Positions 27,307 to 35,685 of a stretch of 64,000 bases of DNA are shown piece by piece. The position numbers and the translations under genes are program-made. Numbering within the stretch: the stretch's first letter is position 1; the number at the start of each line of letters is the position of its first letter. The notes under the pieces are model-generated. The model was not told where the DNA came from, ran no database searches, and worked only from the letters and a program-made list of their open reading frames with translations. This stretch comes from Fluoribacter dumoffii NY 23 (lineage in GTDB: Bacteria; Pseudomonadota; Gammaproteobacteria; Legionellales; Legionellaceae). Location: NCBI RefSeq assembly GCF_000236165.1, contig NZ_CM001373.1:2364500-2428499 (forward strand), written 5' to 3'.

Positions 27307-28046
27307 TGCCTCGATTTTTCAGTTTTATTGTCTTTGCAATTGCCATTATAATTCCCATTTCATCTTGCGATAGAAAAAACGATGAGAATTATTTACGTTT
27401 TTCCACATCAGCAGAATATCCACCATTTGAATATACAGAACATGGTGAAATCAAAGGTTTCGATATTGATTTGGCAAAATTGATTGCAAAGGAGCTCGGA
27501 AAGAATGCTGTGTTTGACAACATGCAATTCAGCACCGTTCTCCCCGCCTTGAGCTCCGGGCAAGATGATATTGCTATAGCGACAATTACCATCACCGATG
27601 CGAGAAGAGTCAATTTTGACTTTTCTGACCCCTATTACTTTGAAGGCATGGCATCAGTGTACCCAGCCAATCATCCGGTTAAATCAGCGGATCAACTTAA
27701 AGGAAAAAATGTAGCGGTACAGCTCGGCAGTATGATGGAGATTTGGTTACGACAAAAATATCCTCAAGTGCAAATTACTGCTTTTGATAACAACAATCAA
27801 ACAATTGAGGCATTAGCTGCAGGACATGTGGATGTCATTTTGATGGATGAAGCCCAAGGCAAGATCTACAGCAAAAAACATGCAGGTCTTTCCTATTCTG
27901 TATTGGGCAAGTCAGATTATGGGTATGCGCTAGTCGTTAAAAAAGGGTCTCCATTACTCCCTCACATTAATAAAGCGTTACAAAAACTTAAGGCAACTGG
28001 AGAAATCCAGAAACTGCAAGATATCTGGCTTAAGGATTCATTATGA
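27306..28046 (+). CDS. Arginine/basic amino-acid ABC transporter binding lipoprotein
   Basis: 246 residues of the SBP family 3. A lipoprotein signal with lipobox ISSC (Cys21) indicates anchoring to the inner membrane or export. The ligand fold is canonical: STSAEYPPFEYTEHGEIKGFDIDLA at the N-lobe, ATITITDARRVNFDFSDPYY at the hinge, and LKGKNVAVQLGSM in the second lobe. DDIAIATITITD and MDEAQG supply the carboxylates expected to bind a basic side chain. ArgR-like boxes upstream and OTC downstream point to arginine or ornithine. No permease or ATPase gene is next to it, so those partners must lie elsewhere. Confidence 0.88.
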   Translation: MPRFFSFIVFAIAIIIPISSCDRKNDENYLRFSTSAEYPPFEYTEHGEIKGFDIDLAKLIAKELGKNAVFDNMQFSTVLPALSSGQDDIAIATITITDARRVNFDFSDPYYFEGMASVYPANHPVKSADQLKGKNVAVQLGSMMEIWLRQKYPQVQITAFDNNNQTIEALAAGHVDVILMDEAQGKIYSKKHAGLSYSVLGKSDYGYALVVKKGSPLLPHINKALQKLKATGEIQKLQDIWLKDSL

Positions 28047-28168
28047 ATAAATTCATCCAGGATTTAACTGTGGTGTTAAAGAAAGGGTTTGAGCCGTTTC
28101 GACATCCTTGGAGACATCCAGATCAGCGAATAAATCGTTGCATCAAGCATAAACATATATTGATTTAA
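28043..28168 (+). CDS. 41-residue coupled mini-ORF between binding protein and OTC
   Basis: The ATG overlaps the stop of the binding-protein gene in an ATGA arrangement, and the stop lies 14 bases before the OTC start, just ahead of its AAGGAGG site. The deduced product is basic and soluble (MNKFIQDLTVVLKKGFEPFR, then HPWRHPDQR, His/Arg-rich tail). It may be a real small protein or a translated leader keeping ribosomes flowing into argF. No family recognised. Confidence 0.45.
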   Translation: MNKFIQDLTVVLKKGFEPFRHPWRHPDQRINRCIKHKHILI

Positions 28169-28182
28169 TAAGGAGGCTATGA

Positions 28183-29250
28183 ATGACCCTTCCAATTTCC
28201 AATAAAAACCCTTTAGCAGAAATGACTCATACTTTGCCGTTTAGTGAAGTCAAAACCAATACCTTTGTGATTAATTTACAGCAGGCCCAATTTGATTTTG
28301 AAACTAACCTTGTGGCCGCAACCAATCCAAACGACGGAATCAGTACCTCCTCGAGTAAAAAATTAAGGCACTTTCTCACTGGAACCGAATTAAGCGCAGA
28401 AGAAGTGAGCATTGTCCTCAAGAACGCCAAAGCCCTGAAACAAACCCCATCACTCTATAGTCAAGCTTTGGAGAATAAAAGTCTGGCTATGATTTTCGAA
28501 AAACCTTCTTTCCGAACGCGCCTAAGTTTTGCAATGGCAATTCAGAGTATGGGCGGAATAGCCATTGAAAGTGTAGGTAATACAAGAAAACAGGAAACAC
28601 CAGCCGATATGGCCAGAGTACTAAATGGGTATGCCCATTTTATTATGGTAAGAACCCATGCTGATGAGATTTTACAGGAAATGGCTGCTTATGCGAAAGT
28701 CCCTGTAATCAACGGTCTTTCAGCCTTACACCATCCTTGTCAGATTATGGCAGATTTATTAACTCTGTGGGAACAATTCGGTTCATTTGCAGGCCTCACC
28801 CTTGCCTATATCGGTGATGGGAATAACATTTTGCATAGTCTGATGCTGCTTGCGCCTCAATTAGGAATAACAATCAATTACTGTTGTCCTGCATCCCGTC
28901 AGCCTGATGCTTTAATTGTTGCGCAGGCACAAAGCAAAAAGCCAGGCATGATTTATAATTTTTCCAAACCTGAAACCGCAGTTAAAAATGTCGATGCAGT
29001 GTACACTGACGTATGGACTAGTATGGGCTTTGAAGATCAGGAAAACAATGAAGTTTTTCAGGGATTCCAGGTCAATGAGTCCTTAATGTCCCATGCAAAA
29101 AAAGAAGCGGTATTTATGCATTGCATGCCCATGGAACGGGGAAAAGAAGTATCCGTGACCTTACCGGATAGCCCTGCTTCTATAATTTTTAAGCAAAGTG
29201 AAAATAGAATGCATGTGCAGAAATCATTACTTCTATTTTTAAATTCATAG
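28183..29250 (+). CDS. argF: Ornithine carbamoyltransferase with N-terminal extension
   Basis: Transfers the carbamoyl group of carbamoyl phosphate to ornithine to make citrulline. Motifs: FEKPSFRTRLSFAM (carbamoyl-phosphate loop; Phe where Thr or Leu is common), HHPCQIMADLLTLWE, YTDVWTSMGFEDQ (ornithine SMG loop), and FMHCMPMERGKEV, equivalent to the usual HCLPAHRG. At 355 residues it is about 40 longer than typical; the first 60 residues (before LRHFLTG) have no counterpart in standard OTCs. The start is supported by AAGGAGG and no alternative Met sits near residue 60. The upstream ArgR boxes probably control it. Catabolic and anabolic use cannot be distinguished. Confidence 0.9.
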   Translation: MTLPISNKNPLAEMTHTLPFSEVKTNTFVINLQQAQFDFETNLVAATNPNDGISTSSSKKLRHFLTGTELSAEEVSIVLKNAKALKQTPSLYSQALENKSLAMIFEKPSFRTRLSFAMAIQSMGGIAIESVGNTRKQETPADMARVLNGYAHFIMVRTHADEILQEMAAYAKVPVINGLSALHHPCQIMADLLTLWEQFGSFAGLTLAYIGDGNNILHSLMLLAPQLGITINYCCPASRQPDALIVAQAQSKKPGMIYNFSKPETAVKNVDAVYTDVWTSMGFEDQENNEVFQGFQVNESLMSHAKKEAVFMHCMPMERGKEVSVTLPDSPASIIFKQSENRMHVQKSLLLFLNS

Positions 29251-29504
29251 TTCTTGGTACTAGGGCCAAAACCTCTTTAAAATGGCGGCTGCGCTCAACC
29301 TATGGCCCTCCTATTCAAGTAAACCTCAATTTATTCAATACAGTCCTTCGTTGTAAATCAACTCTGCATTTTATATAGTTATACGGATTATCTGCTCTGA
29401 AAAACCAGATAAACCAAAACAAACTCGTCTCAAATTGCTCTTTATTTGAAAATAATTAGAACCAAAGCCTAAGTGTTATTCGTTTAAAATTTCGGAGAAT
29501 TTAA

Positions 29505-30719
29505 ATGCCTGGTCCTTATAATACCCAAATAATAGTAAATGTGTTCCGCTCGATTATTCAATTAGTAACACAACATCCAGCATTATTAGGTACACCTGGG
29601 GTTTTTCGGGTAGCGGGAGCAAAAGAGGAAACAGCAAAATTAATTGATCAACTCATTAGTGAACAGTTTAGTGTGAAGGTTTTAAGTGATTACGTTCTAA
29701 AAAAAGATAAAGTAATTACCGATCATCTCCATGACGTATTAGGAATGATCCCAGCCATTGTTAAAAATCGAACCCTTATCGATCCCCGAGATAACCTGCT
29801 GATTGATTTTTCTAAAAATTTGAACCTGTTATTAAACACCCAACAGACAAAAGACATTACAAAAGAAGCGAAGCAATTATTTGATAATTTTATTGATAAA
29901 CTCTTACTTTCCAAGCGAGCCGATCATCAGCGTGCAGGAGAAATTCTCTATCATTACTGCTATTTAATGCATCAAGCGGGCCTATTTCAAGAAAGCAATC
30001 TCATGACGCCTCATAATCTTGCGATAATTATGGCTCCCAGGTTAACCCAGGATTTTGGACTCTTCCCGTCTACAGACCTTCTAAGCCTGAGTGGTTTTTT
30101 AAGTGAATTAACATCTGTATTGGAAAATTACATTATTGATGAAAAATGGGATCAAGAGTTTAAAGAACGTCATGCTGATAAATTGGAAAATTTGGCAAAT
30201 ACCAATCATTCGATTCGTGAACAATTGGAACATATGAGATCAGCTTCAAAAAAGATGGTGAGTGTTTCGATGAAAAACCTGCTGGACCAATCCTTGAATC
30301 TAAAAAACAAAATTGATGTTATAGAAAAACAACAACAAGACTCTTCAACTAAAAAGAAAGAGAAAAAAGAGTTAAGTAAACAGCTTAGGCGGCTCAAAGA
30401 CGAACGTACTGAACTCAATTTGAAGATTTCTGCATTAACAGAAAAAATGCCGCTAATGAATCGAGGATATGATGAAGTACAAGAAGAAATCGATCTCATA
30501 TCACTTTCAGAAGAGGGAGAAATTCAGGAAAAAAATAATGATGACAACAAAAAGGATCATCATTCAAGCCTGGTTCAATACCGTTTTTTTGAGACTAATA
30601 CCAGTAAAAGCACTCCTTACTCTTTAGACCCGGCTCCTAAAAAAATGGAACAACCTGAAAGCTTGGAGGAAAGCCCTGCAAATGCTCCTCAAAATCACGC
30701 CATTTTTGATTACAAATAA
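29505..30719 (+). CDS. RhoGAP-domain protein with C-terminal coiled coil, putative effector
   Basis: 404 residues. Residues about 10-210 match the RhoGAP fold: TPGVFRVAGAKEETAKL gives the arginine finger (Arg35) and ESNLMTPHNLAIIMAPRL (165-180) matches the conserved NKMTxxNLAIVFAP segment with its stabilising Asn171. These proteins accelerate GTP hydrolysis by Rho, Rac or Cdc42 and are essentially eukaryotic, so a translocated effector acting on host actin regulators is the natural reading. Residues about 225-345 are a long charged coiled coil; the tail is acidic then Pro/Ser-rich. It has its own CGGAG ribosome site and no obvious operon partner. The domain call rests on two motifs and their spacing. 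Confidence 0.75.
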   Translation: MPGPYNTQIIVNVFRSIIQLVTQHPALLGTPGVFRVAGAKEETAKLIDQLISEQFSVKVLSDYVLKKDKVITDHLHDVLGMIPAIVKNRTLIDPRDNLLIDFSKNLNLLLNTQQTKDITKEAKQLFDNFIDKLLLSKRADHQRAGEILYHYCYLMHQAGLFQESNLMTPHNLAIIMAPRLTQDFGLFPSTDLLSLSGFLSELTSVLENYIIDEKWDQEFKERHADKLENLANTNHSIREQLEHMRSASKKMVSVSMKNLLDQSLNLKNKIDVIEKQQQDSSTKKKEKKELSKQLRRLKDERTELNLKISALTEKMPLMNRGYDEVQEEIDLISLSEEGEIQEKNNDDNKKDHHSSLVQYRFFETNTSKSTPYSLDPAPKKMEQPESLEESPANAPQNHAIFDYK

Positions 30720-30900
30720 ATACTTTGCCTCCTCGGGTGCTGTTAAGAAACGCTTCAAGAGAGCATCGCCACTAGCGGGAGGCTAAAAAATTTACCTCCC
30801 CGGGAAAAAATTGGCTCTAATTAAAATCGGATTTACTGCACACCTAATTCTCAAAATGTAAAAAAAACATTGAATTATTTATTTTTTTTATTTATTTTGC

Positions 30901-30934
30901 TTTGGGTGCCATTTGGGCATCGCCAAATTTTTTT
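30901..30934 (+). terminator. Terminator-like hairpin just before the gene at 30952
   Basis: TTTGG-GTGCC pairs with GGCAT-CCAAA (two 5-bp helices with a CG bulge, five-base loop), followed by seven T residues. It sits 17 bases before the next start codon, so it either ends upstream transcription or attenuates the downstream gene. Confidence 0.5.
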
Positions 30935-30951
30935 AACTAAGGGGTCATATA

Positions 30952-31620
30952 ATGCGTAAATTATTGGGATCATTTCTGTTTATCCTGTTTACAACCTATG
31001 CAGCTCTAGCTAATAGTTACGGTGTTCACGAAGATCACCCTTATGATTTTGTCATGACAAAGGATATTTATAAGTTTTCAGAAATATATCAGATAAAATC
31101 ACCTCAAAGAGAAACATATCCCGGTTCAATAAAAAAGAGCGCATTTCGAATCCGCACAAACTATGATTTATCCAATAAAGATGGATGGCAAGCTACAGGT
31201 ATTACTCGAATCATTTCTTTAGGTTCTTTATATCCCTGGGCAAAGGAAATAGATATCTATGATACTCGCGGGGTGCAAATTGGTTTTATCGATGGAAATC
31301 TGGCAACCCTTGAGTCTGCTAAATTTACTATATATGACTATGATGAGTCAGGAAAAGCAACTGAGATTGGTTTTGCTTATGCAAATCCCACTTTTGACCG
31401 ATTCGTCATTTTAGCCTCAGCAAACAACCCACATCCAATTGCTGAACTCAACAGAAATTTTGGCGATAAAACATGGAGCGTCTCTGTTCATTATCCTGAA
31501 AAAATTGATGATCGCATCATCCGAATTTTTGCAGGTTTTGTTATAGATTATGAAGACAAGTTCCTGGCATCTCCCGATGAATCAGATGATGATGAATTCA
31601 TTGATTCTCCATCTAATTAA
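30952..31620 (+). CDS. Secreted hypothetical protein, acidic C-terminus
   Basis: 222 residues with a signal peptide (LGSFLFILFTTYAALA). The mature part is beta-rich with alternating strands (TGITRIISLGSLYPWAKEIDIY, QIGFIDGNLATLESAKFTIYD, EIGFAYANPTFDRFVILAS), a spacing that loosely recalls the tubby/LURP-one/scramblase-type barrel, though I would not assert it. It ends in a strongly acidic tail (DESDDDEF). A good AAGGGG ribosome site lies seven bases before ATG, right after a terminator-like hairpin. Periplasmic or type II-secreted location is likely; function unknown. Confidence 0.7.
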   Translation: MRKLLGSFLFILFTTYAALANSYGVHEDHPYDFVMTKDIYKFSEIYQIKSPQRETYPGSIKKSAFRIRTNYDLSNKDGWQATGITRIISLGSLYPWAKEIDIYDTRGVQIGFIDGNLATLESAKFTIYDYDESGKATEIGFAYANPTFDRFVILASANNPHPIAELNRNFGDKTWSVSVHYPEKIDDRIIRIFAGFVIDYEDKFLASPDESDDDEFIDSPSN

Positions 31621-31630
31621 AATCTTATTC

Positions 31631-31665
31631 CAAGGTTGGGGTTTAACTACCCAGCCTTGCCCTGT
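31631..31665 (+). terminator. Possible terminator after secreted hypothetical gene
   Basis: A ten-base-pair stem with one G-T pair (CAAGGTTGGG with CCCAGCCTTG, nine-base loop), 10 bases after the stop. The T-tract that follows is poor. Confidence 0.4.
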
Positions 31666-31788
31666 TGTTTTAACCCCATACCCAACCCTTCAAGCTCATT
31701 CTTGACAAAGAAAGACTGAATTTTGAATTTGGTGTACTATTTAGAAAAATTCAATTTTTAATCTTTACTTATTAAGAAAAAAAGCTTT

Positions 31789-32193
31789 ATGGTTAATAAA
31801 GAAAAATGGGAGAAATTATCTGATTTTATGGCGAAACTACAGGTCCATGAAACAGATCTCATTGAAAAATTCATCATCGGCAGCGGCAAAGGAGGACAGA
31901 AGCTACATAAAACTGCCTCAACCGTTTATTTAAAGCATATCCCTTCAGGCCTGGAAATTAAATGCCAGGAATCAAGAAGCCGGGAAGATAATCGATATTT
32001 TGCAAGAATAAGGCTTTGTGAAAAGTTACATTCCCAGGTAACTGATGAGAAAACCAAAGAACAACAAAAAAACGAAAAATTAAAACGCCAAAAGAAAAGG
32101 CGTTCAAGACGAGCCAAACAAAAAATTTTGGATGAAAAATCGAAACACAGCGAACTCAAAGCGTTGAGAAAAAAACCGGCATCTCACCATTAA
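31789..32193 (+). CDS. Stand-alone release-factor-like GGQ protein
   Basis: 134 residues consisting of only the peptidyl-tRNA-hydrolysing domain 3 of class I release factors: IIGSGKGGQKLHKTASTVYL contains the catalytic GGQ (residues 35-37), then GLEIKCQESRSREDNRYFA. It lacks codon-recognition domains and has a long Lys/Arg-rich tail (KLKRQKKRRSRRAKQK), as in ArfB/ICT1 and mtRF-R (C12orf65), which rescue stalled ribosomes by inserting the tail in the mRNA channel or acting on split subunits. Sequence around GGQ is nearer the mtRF-R/PrfH-like group than classic ArfB, I think. It has no operon partner. Confidence 0.85.
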   Translation: MVNKEKWEKLSDFMAKLQVHETDLIEKFIIGSGKGGQKLHKTASTVYLKHIPSGLEIKCQESRSREDNRYFARIRLCEKLHSQVTDEKTKEQQKNEKLKRQKKRRSRRAKQKILDEKSKHSELKALRKKPASHH

Positions 32194-32589
32194 GAATTGG
32201 CAACATCACCTCTACTCTTCTGATTGAACTAAATGCCTGCCCTCCAAATAATCAAAAATCACTCTGAAGAATGATTCATCACCCCCCTATTTTCTATTTT
32301 TACAGAAAGTTTGACAGACTATAAACAGACTTATCCACAGAAAATGTGAATAAGTTTAAGGTTGAGATTTCGTTTAGGAAGAAAGATAGCCCATGTAGAT
32401 CAAGGATCTTTTGCAAGGTATGGGAAATTATGGCTTGGAACGGTCGGAATAAATATCCACAGAACTTGGATAACGTAAAGAATTAGACGTTGCTATCTTA
32501 TACAAATAAAAAATAAAAAAACAGTCTTGACTCACACATTTTTAAAAATTTTGCGGTTATTTTCCCTAAGGTAAACAACCTGGAAAGAA
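32194..32589. other. Non-coding spacer with DnaA-box cluster
   Basis: A convergent spacer of about 400 bases with no gene. It contains a perfect DnaA box TTATCCACA at 32331-32339, an inverted TTATTCACA-type box at 32345-32353, a one-mismatch box ATATCCACA at 32453-32461 and a partial inverted box (TGGATAA) at 32467-32473, followed by an AT-rich tract around 32495-32560. No dnaA, gidA or rpmH gene is nearby. Confidence 0.5.
32331..32353. promoter_or_regulatory. Inverted pair of DnaA boxes
   Basis: TTATCCACA and, after five bases, TGTGAATAA, which is the complement of TTATTCACA. Both fit the TTATNCACA consensus. Tight inverted pairs bind DnaA strongly. Confidence 0.6.
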
Positions 32590-35412
32590 TTACCATTTTA
32601 TTTTATAAGTTTCGCCTTCAACAATCTGGCTGGAAGGTTTTACTATTTTTTTAGAAAGCGCTTGATTTTTTATTAAGTAGATTAAATTTTCATCAATTGC
32701 TTGATGTTTTTTTGCAAAACCTTCTTCCTGACCCTGGTAGTTATCGAGCAGCTCCTTAAGTTTAGTATCATAGAGTTCTTTTAATACAGATAAGGTCTCA
32801 TTGTGGGCTTTTTCATCCTCTGACTTTCCTTTAAAAAATAATCTTCCCCCCTGTGGAAGATAATTTTTAGGGGTCCTGATTTGATTGAGTTTAATGTGGA
32901 TATACAAATCATTGAGTTGGCTCATTGCAATTAAAGGATTTTCATCGAGCATCGTCCCCAATTCTTTCTTAAATCTCACTGGATTTTTTAATATAGAATC
33001 TGCCTCGCTCATCTTGAGAAAATCTGCAGCTGCAGAAATATTGGTATGAGCCCCTGCTTTCAACAATTTCACGCATAATCCATAATAACGGCTTGATAAA
33101 GCCTGGTCTAATATAGTCTTTCCTTTTGCATCTTCTGTATTCAAATCTACTCGTTCCTTAAAAAGGAAATCACATATTTTTATCATTTTAATTTCATGAT
33201 CTTGAGAATACCGGAACCTGGAGAATTCATTGAGTGCATGATGAAAGGGTGTTCTTCCTTCAGAATTTTTTTTGTGGAATAGCCTATTATCCCTGGATGC
33301 AATTTCCTGGATCATAGAAATATCACATACAGTCAAGGCAGAATGTAATATATTATTTCCTTCTACACTTTCGTAATCAACCCTCGCCCCCATATCTAAC
33401 AGGAGAGCCAGGGCCTTGAAATCTCTTACTGCAATCGCATTAAATAGTGGAGGTTGCTTCATCTCACTTGGTGTATCAATTACTTTCTTATTATACTTCA
33501 GAATGCTTTTTATCATGTGCAATCTGTTTTCTGGGCTCGCATAAAAAACATAATGCAAGGCAGTATATCCGCGCTTATCTGTTAGATTTGTATCAGCCCC
33601 TCTCTTCAATAAAAAGTTAGTTAACCTTAAATCCCCATTTCCAATAGCCATCATCAAGGGGGTTCCATTATCATTGGTAATGGGGAGATTAATATCCATC
33701 CCGGCTTTTAAAAATTTTTTAACTAAACTTATACTTCCCAGACGAATAGCAAACTCGAACACTTCTTTACTTAAAAGCAGTTTCTCATGTTTCGCAATAA
33801 TTTTTTTTAATGTGTCTTTATCTTTGCGGATCACTATTTCATTTAAAAGCTCTTTACTAATCTTTGCGCCTGAATCGAGTAATTTTTCGAAGGTATGCAA
33901 TTTATGATTTTTATACGCTAAAACTATTGGGGATGCCCCACCCTTATCTGCCTCATTTATTTCAATCATATCAGTGGAAGTTAGGGCAGAGACTAACTCC
34001 GGACTTCCAAATTCAGCCGCATAATGGAAGGCTGTTTTTCCCTCATGGTCTTTCAGTTGTAGGACCTCCAGGGCATTTTTCTGATGAAGTAGAACTGTTA
34101 AGATTTTTCCCATTATGACCATGTTTCCGGATTCTGCAGCATAATGAAGAATCGTTTTCCCATCATAATCCTGAATTGATAAATCTGCTTTTTTAGCAAT
34201 AAGTTCATCAATCATTATCATATTTTGCATTATTACTGCTAAATGAGCAGGGGTTTTACCCACAAAAATTGGCGGTGCCCCTTGTTTTATCTGTTCATCA
34301 ATTCGAGACTCATTGGTTGATACTAACTCTTTTACCTCAGCAGGATCATTTGAATAAATTGCCGCTCTATGGAGGGGTAATTTCCCGTTTAAAGAATCAA
34401 GGCAGGCTTTAGTTCTCTTTAATAGTTTGTTCTCATTTACATGGGATAAGTCAATCCCTTGAATTTTCTTGTAAGAAGGGCTATCGAGCATCTCCAGAAA
34501 TTTGCTTTTGTCTTCCAGGGTATCTCTATATCCATATAAGGAAATACCTTTTTTATTGTTTTCAATGACTTGCAGGGTGTTAAACATAGCTTCTTTAATA
34601 ACAACTACGAGCTCATCATTGCTGTATAAATCAAACACATTAGGTTCAAAAAAGGTTGCTGGGGGTAATCCTTGTTGCATCAGCAGGATATTTAATAAAT
34701 TATTGACAAAGGTCCTGCCATTTGCATCTTTAAAAGGATGCAATACTTCGTATTGGCGGATGTGTTTGGCTATCACTTCAAGTTTTTCATCCAGTGTTTT
34801 GGCGTTCTTGATTTCCCTATTATAGGATTGGGTTATTGCATCCAAAAAAAGATCAACATTTTTTCTTACAGCAAGAAAAAAATGAGTCGTGTTATTGTGC
34901 CCGCTCGCACTCATGTCTTCGTATATTTTTTTTGCGAGCTCAGGTATTTTTTCCGGGAGCAAACCTTCAAAATAGTCGAAGTCAAACCCAGGTCCAAAAG
35001 GTCCTTGCTTTCCAGGACCGAACTGCGCCCCCCCTTTAATAAGAAAAAACAGCTGGAGAAATTCTTCAATTCCTTTTATTGAGGCACGACTTGCAGGAAT
35101 ACCGAAGGAAACAGGCTCATCCGTCCTGGTTTCACCAGGACTTTTATCTTCTAGTTCTTCTACCTTTCTTCCACATTTTTTATGAATTTCCTTTATTAAA
35201 CGAACACTTAATTCAAATTCTTCATCATCTTGATTTACTGCTAATGCAATGGAACATAAACTTTCTAACGCTGCATTAATTGAACCTCTTTCCCTGGATT
35301 CATAGCCTTGCCAGCCATGTTCTTTTGCCCAAAAACGCCCATCGACCAATAATCTCCATATTTGCTCAGGAGGGTAGGCCTTCAGAAAAATCAGCCCGGG
35401 TAAATTTGGCAT
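32590..35412 (-). CDS. ankX: AnkX: Fic-domain phosphocholine transferase with ankyrin repeats
   Basis: 940 residues, close to the 949 of L. pneumophila AnkX, and the N-terminus MPNLPGLIFLKAYPPEQIW is what I recall of that protein. AnkX is a Dot/Icm effector that transfers phosphocholine from CDP-choline to Ser/Thr of host Rab1 and Rab35, disturbing vesicle traffic. The Fic motif is HPFKDANGRT with catalytic His225 (AnkX His229). Thirteen or so ankyrin-like repeats fill about residues 345-800 (GKTPAHLAVIMQN, GKTILHYAAESGN, GKTAFHYAAEFGS, GYTALHYVF, GRTPFHHALNE). The C-terminal 120 residues are helical and probably carry the export signal. It is divergent from lem3, its antagonist. Confidence 0.93.
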   Translation of the reverse strand: MPNLPGLIFLKAYPPEQIWRLLVDGRFWAKEHGWQGYESRERGSINAALESLCSIALAVNQDDEEFELSVRLIKEIHKKCGRKVEELEDKSPGETRTDEPVSFGIPASRASIKGIEEFLQLFFLIKGGAQFGPGKQGPFGPGFDFDYFEGLLPEKIPELAKKIYEDMSASGHNNTTHFFLAVRKNVDLFLDAITQSYNREIKNAKTLDEKLEVIAKHIRQYEVLHPFKDANGRTFVNNLLNILLMQQGLPPATFFEPNVFDLYSNDELVVVIKEAMFNTLQVIENNKKGISLYGYRDTLEDKSKFLEMLDSPSYKKIQGIDLSHVNENKLLKRTKACLDSLNGKLPLHRAAIYSNDPAEVKELVSTNESRIDEQIKQGAPPIFVGKTPAHLAVIMQNMIMIDELIAKKADLSIQDYDGKTILHYAAESGNMVIMGKILTVLLHQKNALEVLQLKDHEGKTAFHYAAEFGSPELVSALTSTDMIEINEADKGGASPIVLAYKNHKLHTFEKLLDSGAKISKELLNEIVIRKDKDTLKKIIAKHEKLLLSKEVFEFAIRLGSISLVKKFLKAGMDINLPITNDNGTPLMMAIGNGDLRLTNFLLKRGADTNLTDKRGYTALHYVFYASPENRLHMIKSILKYNKKVIDTPSEMKQPPLFNAIAVRDFKALALLLDMGARVDYESVEGNNILHSALTVCDISMIQEIASRDNRLFHKKNSEGRTPFHHALNEFSRFRYSQDHEIKMIKICDFLFKERVDLNTEDAKGKTILDQALSSRYYGLCVKLLKAGAHTNISAAADFLKMSEADSILKNPVRFKKELGTMLDENPLIAMSQLNDLYIHIKLNQIRTPKNYLPQGGRLFFKGKSEDEKAHNETLSVLKELYDTKLKELLDNYQGQEEGFAKKHQAIDENLIYLIKNQALSKKIVKPSSQIVEGETYKIKW

Positions 35413-35685
35413 AAAACACTCAAAAAGCGCGCACCATTATTTATAATAATAGCTCATTATGTTTTAAATATTTCCTGTTTTTTTTATTTTATGACATAAT
35501 AGCTTGTTTTTAATTTCCTCTTGCTACTAAGGAAATTCTTGATTCAAGAAGAGGTAAATAAAGAGTTATTAAAGGATTCGCAAGTAGAGTTTCATTAAAA
35601 AAACGGTGCAGGTAAAAACTATTTCTAAAGAGGATTTTTACTATTTTCTTTAGAAGGCCCAGAACGGATTAAACAGAGTATTACT

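Noticed and set aside
32194..32589. Chromosome replication origin
   Set aside because: DnaA boxes are present, but dnaA, dnaN, rpmH and gidA are absent and only two boxes are consensus matches; a cluster is reported without calling it oriC.
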